Below, in pieces: positions 27,207 through 34,937 of a stretch of DNA of 64,000 nucleotides. Source of the stretch: Kumtagia sp052180275. Lineage in GTDB: Bacteria > Pseudomonadota > Alphaproteobacteria > Rhizobiales > Rhizobiaceae. The translations under genes and the position numbers were made by a program. The notes below the pieces were generated by a model. The model was not told the origin of the DNA, did no database searches, and saw only the letters and a list, made by a program, of their open reading frames with translations. The first letter of the stretch is position 1; every line of letters begins with the position of its first letter. Location: assembly GCF_052180275.1 (NCBI RefSeq), contig NZ_CP197465.1:2108001-2172000 (forward strand), written 5' to 3'.

Positions 27207-27635
27207 ATGACGCCGGACGTGCTGTTCCAGATTGCCAACTCCACAGCGCTGGTCGGATGGGCGGTACTGCTCGGCAGTCCGTTCTTTCCGCGAGCGGCGG
27301 ACAGGGTCGCTGGCGTCGCCATCCCGCTGCTGCTTTCGGTCGCCTATGCCGGCCTGATCCTCGCCTTCTGGGCGAGCGGGGAGGGCGGTTTCGAAAGCCT
27401 CGACACGGTGGCGAAGCTGTTCCAGACGCGCGAGCTTCTGCTCGCCGGCTGGATCCACTACCTCGCCTTCGACCTGTTCGTCGGCGCGTGGATCGTCCGC
27501 ACAGCCCGGCTGGACAGGGTTCCATTCCTGCTGGTCGCGCCTTGCCTCGCCCTGACCTTCCTGTTCGGACCCGCCGGCCTCCTGACCTTTTCCGCCATCC
27601 GCGTCGCAAGGGCAGGGCACGCCGCGATCGCCTGA
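27207..27635 (+). CDS. ABA4-like membrane protein (DUF4281)
   Basis: A 142-residue integral membrane protein with four predicted spans (about 5-25, 37-57, 80-100, 112-132). Family-type stretches are LFQIANSTALVGWAVLL at the start, the REL/GWIHYLAFDLFVGAWIV segment and FLFGPAGLLTF. In plants ABA4 is needed for neoxanthin formation; the role of bacterial members is not settled. A GGAGG ribosome site lies ten bases upstream of the ATG. It is first in a two-gene operon, with the second membrane protein beginning 22 bp after its stop. The TetR protein encoded in the opposite direction is the likely repressor. Confidence 0.85.
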   Translation: MTPDVLFQIANSTALVGWAVLLGSPFFPRAADRVAGVAIPLLLSVAYAGLILAFWASGEGGFESLDTVAKLFQTRELLLAGWIHYLAFDLFVGAWIVRTARLDRVPFLLVAPCLALTFLFGPAGLLTFSAIRVARAGHAAIA

Positions 27636-27656
27636 ACCGCCACGAGGAGCTTTCTC

Positions 27657-28505
27657 ATGTCCGCGATCCAGATCGCCCCGCATTCTGTCCCCGACCTCCG
27701 GCTGCGCCCCTTCTTCGCCTCGCTGCGCAACGCCGAACCGCGCTTTTATGGAACGACGATCCTGCTGCTGTTCGCCCTTGCTGCCACCGTCTTCGCCTCG
27801 TCGGTCGACCAGCGGACTTTTCTCGGCGTCGACGTCTGGATGAAGCCGCAGAAGTTCGAGGCGGCGCTGGTCGTCTACCTGTTCACCCTGGCCTTCTTCG
27901 CGCGCTTCCTGCCGGCGGGGACGGGCGAACGCCGCTGGTACCGCGTTTACAGTTTCGTCGTGGTGGTAGCGATCGTCGCCGAGATGGTCTGGATCGGCGG
28001 CGCCGCGTTTCTGGGAACCGCTTCGCATTTCAACCGGGGACCGGTCGGCGGCAGCTTCTATTCGCTCATGGGTGTCGGCGCGGTGATCCTGACCACGCCG
28101 CCGACCGTCTACGCCTGGCTGGTCGCCCGCAATCCCGCCACCGGCCTTTCACCCGTCGTCCGCGAGGCGCTGGTCGTCGGCCTTGCGCTGACGTTGCCGC
28201 TGACACTGATGACCGCCGGCACCATGGCCAGCATGGCGGGCCACGCGGTCGGTGGCTCCGGCCTGGACAGCGGTGGGTTTCCGCTGATGGGCTGGGTGCG
28301 CGACGGCGGCGACCTGCGCGTGGCGCATTTCTTCGCCACCCATTCGCTGCACGTCATTCCGCTCTTCGGCCTGCTGTCGCTGGCGCTGTTCGGTCCGCTC
28401 AACCGCTGGCCGGCGCGGTTTTTCGCCGTCCTGTTCGTCGGCTTCGTGATGTGGACCTTCGTCGAGGCATTGAACGGCCGGCCGTTCCTGCCCATGATCG
28501 GCTGA
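27657..28505 (+). CDS. Conserved polytopic membrane protein, function unknown
   Basis: A 282-residue protein with about seven hydrophobic spans (about 35-50, 68-85, 98-118, 133-153, 165-195, 228-245, 252-270). It has no catalytic motif known to me. Distinct features are FLGVDVWMKPQKFEAALVVYLFTL between spans 1 and 2, and two histidine patches, ASHFNRGPVGG and VAHFFATHSLHVIPLFGL. The latter is suggestive of heme or metal contact inside the membrane, but this is inference. It follows the ABA4-like gene by 21 bp and is followed by a terminator, so the two gene products probably work together under TetR control. Confidence 0.75.
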   Translation: MSAIQIAPHSVPDLRLRPFFASLRNAEPRFYGTTILLLFALAATVFASSVDQRTFLGVDVWMKPQKFEAALVVYLFTLAFFARFLPAGTGERRWYRVYSFVVVVAIVAEMVWIGGAAFLGTASHFNRGPVGGSFYSLMGVGAVILTTPPTVYAWLVARNPATGLSPVVREALVVGLALTLPLTLMTAGTMASMAGHAVGGSGLDSGGFPLMGWVRDGGDLRVAHFFATHSLHVIPLFGLLSLALFGPLNRWPARFFAVLFVGFVMWTFVEALNGRPFLPMIG

Positions 28506-28608
28506 GGCGCCTGGATGCAAAAACCACCTTAATCTTTCGTTAACCCTTTAAGCGCATGATTCCCAACAGTCGGATCCGCTTTTCTCCTCCCAAGCGCGGT
28601 TCAGATCA

Positions 28609-28635
28609 GGGCGGTCGAGAATGACCGCCCTTTTT
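28609..28635 (+). terminator. Rho-independent terminator of the ABA4-like operon
   Basis: GGGCGGTC (28609-28616), loop GAGAAT, GACCGCCC (28623-28630), then TTTTT. It lies about 100 bases after the membrane protein stop codon and just before the SDR gene. Confidence 0.85.
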
Positions 28636-28699
28636 GTCGAGCGGCTTGCCTGATCGCGCATGATCTGCAATGCCTCGCGTCCGGCATGGAGGAGATATC

Positions 28700-29455
28700 A
28701 TGAGTTCAAGCAAGACAGCGGTGGTCACGGGCGCGGGCACCGGCATCGGCAAGGCGACGGCGACAGCGCTGCTGCGCAACGGCTGGAACACGGTTTTCGT
28801 CGGTCGGCGGCAGGCGCTGCTCGACGAGGCGGTGGCTGCGGCCGGCGCTACGAAGGCACGGGCGCTTGCCGTACCCTGCGACATCTCGCGGGAGGACGAT
28901 GTCGAAACCCTGTTCAAGACGATCACCGACACGTTCGGCCGCGTCGACCTGCTCTTCAACAATGCCGGCATGAGCTACAAGTCGACGCCGATCGACGAGA
29001 TACCGGTATCGGTGTGGACCGACATGGTCGGCGTCAACCTGACGGGTTCGTTCCTGTGCGCCCGCGCCGCCTTCGGCGCGATGCGCCGGCAGGACCCGAT
29101 GGGCGGGCGCATCATCAACAACGGCTCCATCTCGGCCTACGCTCCGCGTCCGGGTTCGGTGCCCTACACGGCGACCAAGCACGCCATCACCGGCCTCACC
29201 AAGACGCTGGCGCTGGACGGGCGGCGCTTCGACATCGCCTGCGGCCAGATCGACATCGGCAACGCGCTGACCGACATGGCCCACGCCATGACCGTCGGCG
29301 TGCCGCAGGCCAACGGCACCATGGCCGTCGAAGCAGTCATGGACGTGCAGCGCGTCGCGGATGCGGTGCTGCACATGGCCAGCCTGCCGCTCGACGCCAA
29401 CGTGCTGTTCATGACCGTGATGGCGACGAAGATGCCGTTCGTCGGACGCGGCTAG
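28700..29455 (+). CDS. Short-chain dehydrogenase/reductase
   Basis: A 251-residue NAD(P)-dependent oxidoreductase starting at the ATG at 28700, six bases after a GGAGGAG ribosome site. Classical SDR motifs are TGAGTGIGKATA (cofactor loop), CDIS acidic/Ser region, LLFNNAGMSY, NNGSISAYAPRPGSVPYTATKHAITG with the Ser-Tyr-Lys catalytic set, and a C-terminal GQIDIGNALTDMA segment. An Arg (VGRRQ) after the second strand suggests NADPH use. The substrate cannot be told. It stands alone downstream of a terminator. Confidence 0.88.
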   Translation: MSSSKTAVVTGAGTGIGKATATALLRNGWNTVFVGRRQALLDEAVAAAGATKARALAVPCDISREDDVETLFKTITDTFGRVDLLFNNAGMSYKSTPIDEIPVSVWTDMVGVNLTGSFLCARAAFGAMRRQDPMGGRIINNGSISAYAPRPGSVPYTATKHAITGLTKTLALDGRRFDIACGQIDIGNALTDMAHAMTVGVPQANGTMAVEAVMDVQRVADAVLHMASLPLDANVLFMTVMATKMPFVGRG

Positions 29456-29483
29456 GTTTGGCCGCTCGCGTCACTCCGCTGGT

Positions 29484-29873
29484 TCAGGCTGATTCCGTCT
29501 CGCTTCCCGCAAGCTGCGCGCCGGGAATATAAAGCATGACCGGCCGGATCTCGTAGACCGCGGTCGGGTTGACGCGCTTCAGGTCGCGCGCGATTTCGAT
29601 CGCGGCGTCGCGGTCTTCGGCTTCGACCATGTAAAGGCCGAGCAGTTGTTCCTTGGTCTCGGCGAAGGGGCCGTCGATGACCACGCCGGCGCCGGGGCCG
29701 CGCAGTGTGCAGGCGTCCCTTGTCGACACGAGCCTCGCGGCAGGGCCGAATGTGCCCTGGTCGACATAGCGCGTGTGGATGGCGAGCAGTTCGTCCATCA
29801 GCGCGCTGTCCTCATCCGGTGTCATCGCGTCGATGGCGTCCTCGACATGATAGGCAAGCATTGCATAGAGCAT
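29484..29873 (-). CDS. YCII-related (DGPF domain) protein
   Basis: A 129-residue protein of the YCII/DGPF family: MLYAMLAYHVEDAIDAMTPDED at the N-terminus (in pattern), the name-giving VIDGPFAETKEQLLGLYMVEAEDRDAAIEIAR, and the terminal strand VYEIRPVMLY. The fold is a ferredoxin-like dimer with a His/Asp pair. In many Actinobacteria and Rhizobiales these genes sit next to an ECF sigma factor of the SigJ/ECF41-like type; no sigma factor is seen here. The biochemical role is unknown. Confidence 0.88.
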   Translation of the reverse strand: MLYAMLAYHVEDAIDAMTPDEDSALMDELLAIHTRYVDQGTFGPAARLVSTRDACTLRGPGAGVVIDGPFAETKEQLLGLYMVEAEDRDAAIEIARDLKRVNPTAVYEIRPVMLYIPGAQLAGSETESA

Positions 29874-30058
29874 CGGTTCCCTCTCCTAGTTGGTCGGACG
29901 GCTGTTTTGGAGCGCGGAACAGAGCCGGTTCCGGGTGTTTCCGCAAGCTTTTCGCAGTTTTCTCCTGACATCGGCCAGGCGCGACGTGCCGTCGAGCCTG
30001 CTCCGGTCAGGCAGGGTTATCGCATAGGAGAAACGACGACTGAGTCCAGCGCGTTGTA

Positions 30059-30195
30059 CCCCCACCCTTGACCCCTCCCCACAAGGGTGAGGGGATCTTG
30101 CGGCCGCTGTGCTGCACAAGACCGTCACGACTGCCACCCAGCGGAGATGCGAGCCAGTTCCCCTCCCCCTTGTGGGGACGGGTTAGGGGTGGGGG
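30059..30195. repeat. Inverted-repeat element with C-rich arms
   Basis: Two 37-bp arms (30059-30095 and 30159-30195) pair with only about four mismatches, around 63 bases of unrelated sequence. The arm runs from a CCCCCACCC end to a CCCCACAAGGG inner core. It is non-coding and fills the 398-bp gap between the YCII gene and the MarR-GNAT gene together with plain sequence. The CCCCACCCCT-type end is shared with the hairpin at 55584-55635. Confidence 0.8.
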
Positions 30196-30254
30196 TCGCT
30201 TCATATGCGATTGTCTTGGCCGGCGAGCGGCGGAACCTTGCATGTGAAAAATAT

Positions 30255-30268
30255 CTGACTAAAGTCAG
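30255..30268. promoter_or_regulatory. Palindrome at the MarR-GNAT start, likely autoregulatory operator
   Basis: CTGACTAAAGTCAG is a 6-2-6 palindrome ending three bases before the ATG of a MarR-type regulator. A repressor dimer bound here would block both promoter clearance and the ribosome region. There is no Shine-Dalgarno sequence at normal distance, so transcript start may lie very near the ATG. Confidence 0.6.
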
Positions 30269-30271
30269 GTA

Positions 30272-31156
30272 ATGCAAAAAGACCGGATCGACCAAATCCG
30301 CAGCTTCAACCGGCTGGTGTCGCAGCGCATCGGCGCGCTCGATGAAAGCTATCTGGCGCGCGGCCGGCCGCTCGGCGAGGCGCGGCTGATCTTCGAGACG
30401 GGGCCGGGCGAGGGCAGGGATGTGCGCTTCCTGCGCCGCCGGCTCGGCCTCGACGCTGGTTACCTCAGCCGTTTGCTACGCTCGCTGGAAAGCCAGCAAC
30501 TGGTCGACGTCGGCAAGGCGGATGGCGACGGCCGTGTGCGCCAGGCGCGGTTGACGGAGAAGGGGCGCGCGGAATTCGCTGCCTACGACGCGCTGTCGGA
30601 CGAGCTTGCCACGGCGATGCTGGCGCCGCTCGACGAAGTGCAGCGCCAACGGCTGGTGGCGGCGATGGCGGAGGTCGAGCGCCTGCTGCGCATCGCGGCG
30701 ATCGAGATTGCCATAGAGCCGCCGGACGGCGACGAGGCGCGGTTCTGCCTTGGCGAATATTTCGCCGAGCTGGCACGGCGCTTCGAGGAAGGTTTCGACC
30801 TGGAACTCGGCAACGCCGCCGAGGCGTCGGAGATGACGCCGCCAAAGGGCTGGTTCGTCATGGCGCGCATCGACGGCGAACCCGCCGGCTGCGGTGTGCT
30901 GAAGACGCTGGAGGACGGCGTCGGCGAGATCAAGCGCGTCTGGGTGGCGCCTTCGGCGCGCGGGCTGGGCGTCGCCTCACGGCTGATGGAAAAGCTCGAA
31001 GCAATCGCGCTGGAGGCGGGGCTGTCGACCGTGCGGCTCGACACCAACCGGGCGCTGTCGGAGGCGCAGGCGATGTACCGAAAGCTCGGCTACCACGAGA
31101 TCGCACGCTACAACGACAATGTTTACGCCAACCACTGGTTCGAGAAGCGGATGTAG
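30272..31156 (+). CDS. MarR-type regulator fused to a GNAT acetyltransferase
   Basis: A 294-residue bifunctional protein. Residues 1-140 are a MarR winged helix: IRSFNRLVSQRIGALDESYLARGRPLGEARLIFETG, DVRFLRRRLGLDAGYLSRLLRSLESQQLVDVGKADGDGRVRQARLTEKGR with the recognition helix and wing. Residues about 145-294 are a GNAT domain with GWFVMARIDGEPAGCGVLK, the acetyl-CoA loop VWVAPSARGLGVASRLMEKLE and the terminal YRKLGYHEIARYND. This fusion is common in proteobacteria, but the acetylated substrate is generally unknown. The start codon is adjacent to a perfect palindrome, probably its own operator. It is convergent with the TauE-like gene, only 4 bp apart. Confidence 0.9.
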   Translation: MQKDRIDQIRSFNRLVSQRIGALDESYLARGRPLGEARLIFETGPGEGRDVRFLRRRLGLDAGYLSRLLRSLESQQLVDVGKADGDGRVRQARLTEKGRAEFAAYDALSDELATAMLAPLDEVQRQRLVAAMAEVERLLRIAAIEIAIEPPDGDEARFCLGEYFAELARRFEEGFDLELGNAAEASEMTPPKGWFVMARIDGEPAGCGVLKTLEDGVGEIKRVWVAPSARGLGVASRLMEKLEAIALEAGLSTVRLDTNRALSEAQAMYRKLGYHEIARYNDNVYANHWFEKRM

Positions 31157-31160
31157 CCTG

Positions 31161-31898
31161 TCACAGCGCGGCCATCCCCTGCACGGCCGAAATCACCGCC
31201 AGCAGGCCGAGCAGCGCCAGCACCCATTTGCGGAACACGGCTGGGTCGGCGCCTTTGAAACCCCTTGAGCCTACCCAGACGCCGATCAGCAGCGGCGGCA
31301 AAAACATCAGGGCGCGGAAAACGCTGTCCCACGTCACCAGCCCCTCATGCGCCAGCATGGGCAGGGCCATCATGTCGGTGCCGAGGAAATAGGCGATGAT
31401 GGAGGCGCGGCCGGCGATGTTGCCGGCCGGCGAGGCGAAGTAGAACAGGATCACTGGTGGGCCGCCGGTGCTGAAGGCACCGTTGAGCACGCCCGACACC
31501 GCGCCTGTCGTCACGGATGCGGCGGTGCCTGGCATGGTCTTCATGGCAAAGCCGCGCCACAGCAGGACCGTGAAGATCAGCACCACCGCGCCGAGCGCCA
31601 CCTGCATGGGCGCGGCCGGCACGTTGGCGAGGAACCATACGCCGAACGGCGTTCCCACCAGGCAGCCGATCAGCAGCGGCAGGATCGAGCGCCAGTGCAC
31701 GTCCTTCCAGATACCCGGCAGCAAATGGATGCTGGCGGCGATCTCCAGCATGAAGATCGAGGGGACCACTTGAGCAGTCGGCAGCACCAGCGAAAGCGCC
31801 GTGACGGTCAGCAGCGAGAAGCCGAATCCCGAATAACCCCGCACGATTGCGGCGAGGAAAACGCACACGACCGAGAAGATGATGATGCCTGGAGACAT
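31161..31898 (-). CDS. TauE/SafE-family sulfite exporter-like permease
   Basis: A permease of about 245 residues with seven or eight membrane spans. Start choice is between the ATG at 31898 (MSPGIIIFSVVC) and one at 31922; neither has a clear ribosome site, and the shorter one removes a charged extension. Family marks are VRGYSGFGFSLLTVTALSLVLP, with the GxGGG-like turn replaced by GYSGFG. LLIGCLVGTPFGVWFLANVP and the repeat-half counterpart VSGVLNGAFSTGGPPVILFYFASP follow. TauE/SafE proteins export sulfite, sulfoacetate and other organic anions; the substrate is unknown. Confidence 0.85.
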   Translation of the reverse strand: MSPGIIIFSVVCVFLAAIVRGYSGFGFSLLTVTALSLVLPTAQVVPSIFMLEIAASIHLLPGIWKDVHWRSILPLLIGCLVGTPFGVWFLANVPAAPMQVALGAVVLIFTVLLWRGFAMKTMPGTAASVTTGAVSGVLNGAFSTGGPPVILFYFASPAGNIAGRASIIAYFLGTDMMALPMLAHEGLVTWDSVFRALMFLPPLLIGVWVGSRGFKGADPAVFRKWVLALLGLLAVISAVQGMAAL

Positions 31899-32184
31899 GC
31901 GGCCACTATGGCGCGCCTTCATGCGGCCGTGCGGTCCAGATCGCCACCAGTTCTCGTACCAGGTTTCCCCGCAAACCGGGCAGTCTGGTTGGGGACCGAG
32001 TCAGCCATCCACCAATCGTCGCAGCCGCGAGACGACCTGTTGACCGCCGACATCAGGCTGACGTAACCCTTTGCCAGTCTGATTTGCATCCGCCCGGTCG
32101 ACCCGAGGCACGATTGCCGAAGGGTGCGGCCGCGCTATTTGAGGCGGCGGTCCCCAGCCGGCCACGACAATAGGAGACTTGAGA

Positions 32185-32466
32185 ATGGGCGTTCAGGACA
32201 TCGTCGAGCGGCTGCGGCCTCGCGTCGAAAAGGGCGGGTTCGAAAATTCGGTGAAATTCGACCTCGGCAGCGACGGCATCATCGTCGTCGACCGCGCCAC
32301 CATCTCGACGACCGATGCGCCGACCGACTGCACCATCTCGCTGTCGCTGGACAATCTTGAATCGCTGATGTCGGGCGACCTCAGCCCGACCATGGCCTTC
32401 ATGACCGGCAAGATCAAGGTCACCGGCGACATGACTGTCGCCATGGCCCTGAGCCAGCTTCTGTAG
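32185..32466 (+). CDS. Small SCP2 sterol-binding domain protein
   Basis: A 93-residue stand-alone SCP2 domain from the ATG at 32185, with an AGGAG site ten bases upstream. It shows FDLGSDGIIVVD, APTDCTISLSLDNLESLMSGDLSPTMAFMTGKIKVTGDMTVAMALSQL, the last part being the lipid-tunnel-closing helix region of the family. SCP2 proteins bind acyl-CoAs or sterol-like lipids. A strong terminator follows directly. Confidence 0.9.
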   Translation: MGVQDIVERLRPRVEKGGFENSVKFDLGSDGIIVVDRATISTTDAPTDCTISLSLDNLESLMSGDLSPTMAFMTGKIKVTGDMTVAMALSQLL

Positions 32467-32481
32467 GAAAAATCCTCGAAA

Positions 32482-32512
32482 AAGCCCGCCGCCAAATCCT
32501 GGCGGCGGGCTT
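32482..32512 (+). terminator. Rho-independent terminator of the SCP2 gene
   Basis: AAGCCCGCCGCC (32482-32493) pairs over 12 bp with GGCGGCGGGCTT (32501-32512) around a 7-base loop, followed by the T-rich CTTGTT. It begins 15 bases after the stop codon. Confidence 0.85.
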
Positions 32513-32545
32513 CTTGTTGGGCGTTTCGCCAGTCTCGGTCGGGGC

Positions 32546-33109
32546 TCAGGCCGCCCGCGCCAGCCTGTGCACGGTCTTCGCCTTGCGGCCGGTCGCCTTC
32601 AGCACGCCGTTCGCGCCATCCAGCGCGCCGTCGGCCAGTTCCAGCGCCAGGAAGCGATGCCGCTCGTAGGGGCCGGGCATGGCAAGCCGGCCGGTCTTCT
32701 CCGCCGAAAAGCCGAAGCGCTCGTAATAGGTTGCGTCACCCACCAGCAGGATCGCGCGATGCCCCAGCCGCGTCGCCTCTGCGACCGCATGGTGCATCAG
32801 CGCCGAGCCGATGCCGGCGGATTTCACCGACGGATCGACGGCGAGCGGGCCGAGGAGGAGCATCCCCCTGCCGCCATTCTGGAAGCCGACGTCCCACAAC
32901 CTGACAGTGCCGACGACGCGCCCATCCGCGCCGCGCGCCACCAAAGCCAGCCCTTCGGCCGGCCGGCGGCCGCGCCGCAGCTTCTCCGACGACTTGCGCT
33001 TGCGCCCCGGCCCCATGGCGCGGTCGAGCAGCGCCTCGCGGGCCGCTTCGTCGGAGGCGGTCTCGGCGAGGATGGTGTAGTCCAGGGTATCGATTTCGAA
33101 TGCGTTCAT
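32546..33109 (-). CDS. GNAT family N-acetyltransferase
   Basis: A 187-residue acetyltransferase from the ATG at 33109, with AAGGA upstream; an extension to 33214 has no family sequence. Marks are GTVRLWDVGFQNGGRGMLLLGPLAVDPSVKSAGIGSALMHHAVAEA, in which the SAGIGSAL turn binds the CoA pyrophosphate, and GHRAILLVGDATYYERFGFSAEKTGRL. It resembles YhbS-type N-acetyltransferases. The insert RKRKSSEKLRRGRRPAEG near residue 40 is very basic. The substrate is unknown. Confidence 0.85.
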   Translation of the reverse strand: MNAFEIDTLDYTILAETASDEAAREALLDRAMGPGRKRKSSEKLRRGRRPAEGLALVARGADGRVVGTVRLWDVGFQNGGRGMLLLGPLAVDPSVKSAGIGSALMHHAVAEATRLGHRAILLVGDATYYERFGFSAEKTGRLAMPGPYERHRFLALELADGALDGANGVLKATGRKAKTVHRLARAA

Positions 33110-33260
33110 TTCAAAAAATCCTTCACCCGCAGAGGTCTGTTCCACAAGCGAACCCGTCGCCGGCCTGCGCATGGCCCCGAAACCACTTCGGTTTCGGAAA
33201 GGGCCATGCGCCACTAAGGCCGCCGGCGGCCGGGAAGTGATCCGAGGGGCTAAAAGCCCG

Positions 33261-34394
33261 TCAGATCACGTAGGATCGGAGAGGCTCGAAGCCGTTGAAG
33301 GCGACCGCCGAGTAGGTGGTCGTGTAGGCGCCGGTGCCCTCGATCAGCACCTCGTCGCCGATGGTCAGCGACAGCGGCAGCGGATAGGGCGTCTTCTCGT
33401 ACATCACGTCGGCCGAATCGCAGGTCGGGCCGGCGAGCACGCAAGGCGCCTTCTGGTCGGCGTCGCGCGCCGTCACGATCGGGTAGCGGATCGCCTCGTC
33501 CATCGTCTCGGCGAGACCGCCGAACTTGCCGATGTCGAGATAGACCCAGCGCACATTGTCGTTGTCGGCCTTCTTGGAGATCAGCACGACTTCCGACTTG
33601 ATGACGCCGGCATTGCCGACCATGCCGCGGCCCGGCTCGATGATGGTCTCGGGGAGGTCGTTGCCGAAATGCTTGCGCAGCGCCGAGAAGATCGCCTGGC
33701 CGTAGGCCTGCGCCACCGGCACGTCCTTCAGGTAACGGGTCGGGAAGCCACCACCCATATTGACCATCTTCAGCACGATGCCTTCCTCGGCCAGCGTCGA
33801 AAACACCTTCTTGGCGTCGCCCAGCGCGCGGTCCCAAGCCGTCAGGTCGCACTGCTGCGAACCGACATGGAACGACACGCCATAGGCGTCCAGCCCGAGC
33901 GACTTGGCATGGCGCAGCACGTCGACCGCCATCGCCGGCACGCAGCCGAATTTGCGCGACAGCGGCCACTCGGCGCCCTCGCCATCGGTCAGCACGCGGC
34001 AGAACACGCGGCTGCCGGGGGCGACGCGGGAAACCTTCTCGACTTCCTCGACGCAGTCGACCGCGAACAGCCGGATGCCCAGCGAATGGGCGCGCGCAAT
34101 ATCGCGCTCCTTCTTGATGGTGTTGCCGAAGGAGATGCGGTCGGCGGGCGCGCCCGCGTCCATGGCCATCTCGACTTCGGCAACCGACGCGGTGTCGAAG
34201 GACGAGCCCATCGCAGCAAGCAGGCGCAGGATCTCCGGCGCCGGGTTTGCCTTCACCGCGTAATAGATCTTGCTGTCCGGCAGCGCCTTCTCGAAGGCGC
34301 GGAAATTGTCGCGGACCACGTCGAGGTCGACGACCAGGCAAGGGCCGGCCGGACGTCGGGTGGCGAGGAAGTCGAGGATGCGCTGGGTGGCCAT
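33261..34394 (-). CDS. odc: Ornithine/lysine decarboxylase, fold III PLP enzyme
   Basis: Makes putrescine from ornithine, and in alphaproteobacterial relatives cadaverine from lysine. The start at 34394 (MATQRILDFLATRRP) has a GGAG site and gives 377 residues; the open frame further up runs into the leader RNA. Motifs: PLP lysine in IYYAVKANP (Lys48), FDTASVAEVEMAM, HVGSQQ, VNMGGGFP, EPGRGMVGNAG (phosphate loop), and AGPTCDSADVMYEK, with the Cys-Asp that complete the active site across the dimer. The long 5' region carries a speF-type structured leader, so expression should respond to polyamine state. Its product feeds homospermidine synthase (11.2-12.6 kb). Confidence 0.93.
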   Translation of the reverse strand: MATQRILDFLATRRPAGPCLVVDLDVVRDNFRAFEKALPDSKIYYAVKANPAPEILRLLAAMGSSFDTASVAEVEMAMDAGAPADRISFGNTIKKERDIARAHSLGIRLFAVDCVEEVEKVSRVAPGSRVFCRVLTDGEGAEWPLSRKFGCVPAMAVDVLRHAKSLGLDAYGVSFHVGSQQCDLTAWDRALGDAKKVFSTLAEEGIVLKMVNMGGGFPTRYLKDVPVAQAYGQAIFSALRKHFGNDLPETIIEPGRGMVGNAGVIKSEVVLISKKADNDNVRWVYLDIGKFGGLAETMDEAIRYPIVTARDADQKAPCVLAGPTCDSADVMYEKTPYPLPLSLTIGDEVLIEGTGAYTTTYSAVAFNGFEPLRSYVI

Positions 34395-34619
34395 CGATAT
34401 GCTCCAATCGCGCTTTCGAGGCGCGCAACAAGGCTGCGGAACGCGGGCGCTCGGCCTCGCGAACTCGCTATGGACAAAGGCGGGACGGAAAATCCATGGA
34501 ACCAGCCGGTGGAGACCCCGGAACCATGAAACACCGTCTCGCGGCGATGGACTTTTGACCTGCCCGGCCAGAAATCCGCTTTGTCTGCCTTGGCTTGGAG
34601 GGGGAACCCATCCGCACTG

Positions 34620-34820
34620 CCGGCAATGAAGGTGTGCCTCTTCAGTAACCCCGGTTTTTGGACAACCGGAAGAGAACCAGAAAGGCCCGCACCGTCGTTG
34701 CTTCAAGGTGTCCTCGGGTCGGCGGTTGGCCGCTGAACCGACTGGAGGGGTTAGCTCCAGTTACCTTACCGAGTTCCCTCGCCATTCGAGGGACCGGCGG
34801 ACACCCACAGGCACGTGCGA
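34620..34820 (-). ncRNA. speF-type leader RNA upstream of the decarboxylase gene
   Basis: About 545 bp separate the decarboxylase from the divergent amidase. On the minus strand this holds a series of stable helices: 34787-34793 with 34775-34781 (CGAGGGA/TCCCTCG); 34755-34761 with 34741-34747 (7 bp, ACTGGAG/CTCCAGT on the minus strand); and 34664-34669 with 34651-34656 (CCGGTT/AACCGG), extended by CTCTTC/GAAGAG. CTCGG/CCGAG and AAGGT/ACCTT pairs enclose the middle. Location and build fit the speF motif described for Alphaproteobacteria upstream of ornithine decarboxylase. Exact borders are approximate. The remaining 225 bases to the start codon show no further clear structure. Confidence 0.65.
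34642..34785 (-). CDS. Putative 47-residue leader peptide inside the speF-type leader
   Basis: An open frame of 47 codons starts at an ATG (34785) that lies exactly in the loop of the first leader hairpin. It stops (34642) inside the last hairpin. The product would start MARELGKVTGANPSS and end LVLFRLSKNRGY: basic, with a hydrophobic stretch FLVLF near the end. No good ribosome site is visible. In Enterobacteria speF is controlled by a leader peptide that senses ornithine, so a translated frame here would make sense. It could equally be chance openness of a structured RNA. Function is inference. Confidence 0.3.
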   Translation of the reverse strand: MARELGKVTGANPSSRFSGQPPTRGHLEATTVRAFLVLFRLSKNRGY

Positions 34821-34937
34821 CTTTGGGCAAGCGCGATATAGGAATCTTGGCTGTCACAATCAACGAAAAAATGCATCCCGCTTGCAATTCTTCGTCCGTC
34901 GAACAATTCTGGCGAAAACACGCGCCAACGGTGAACG

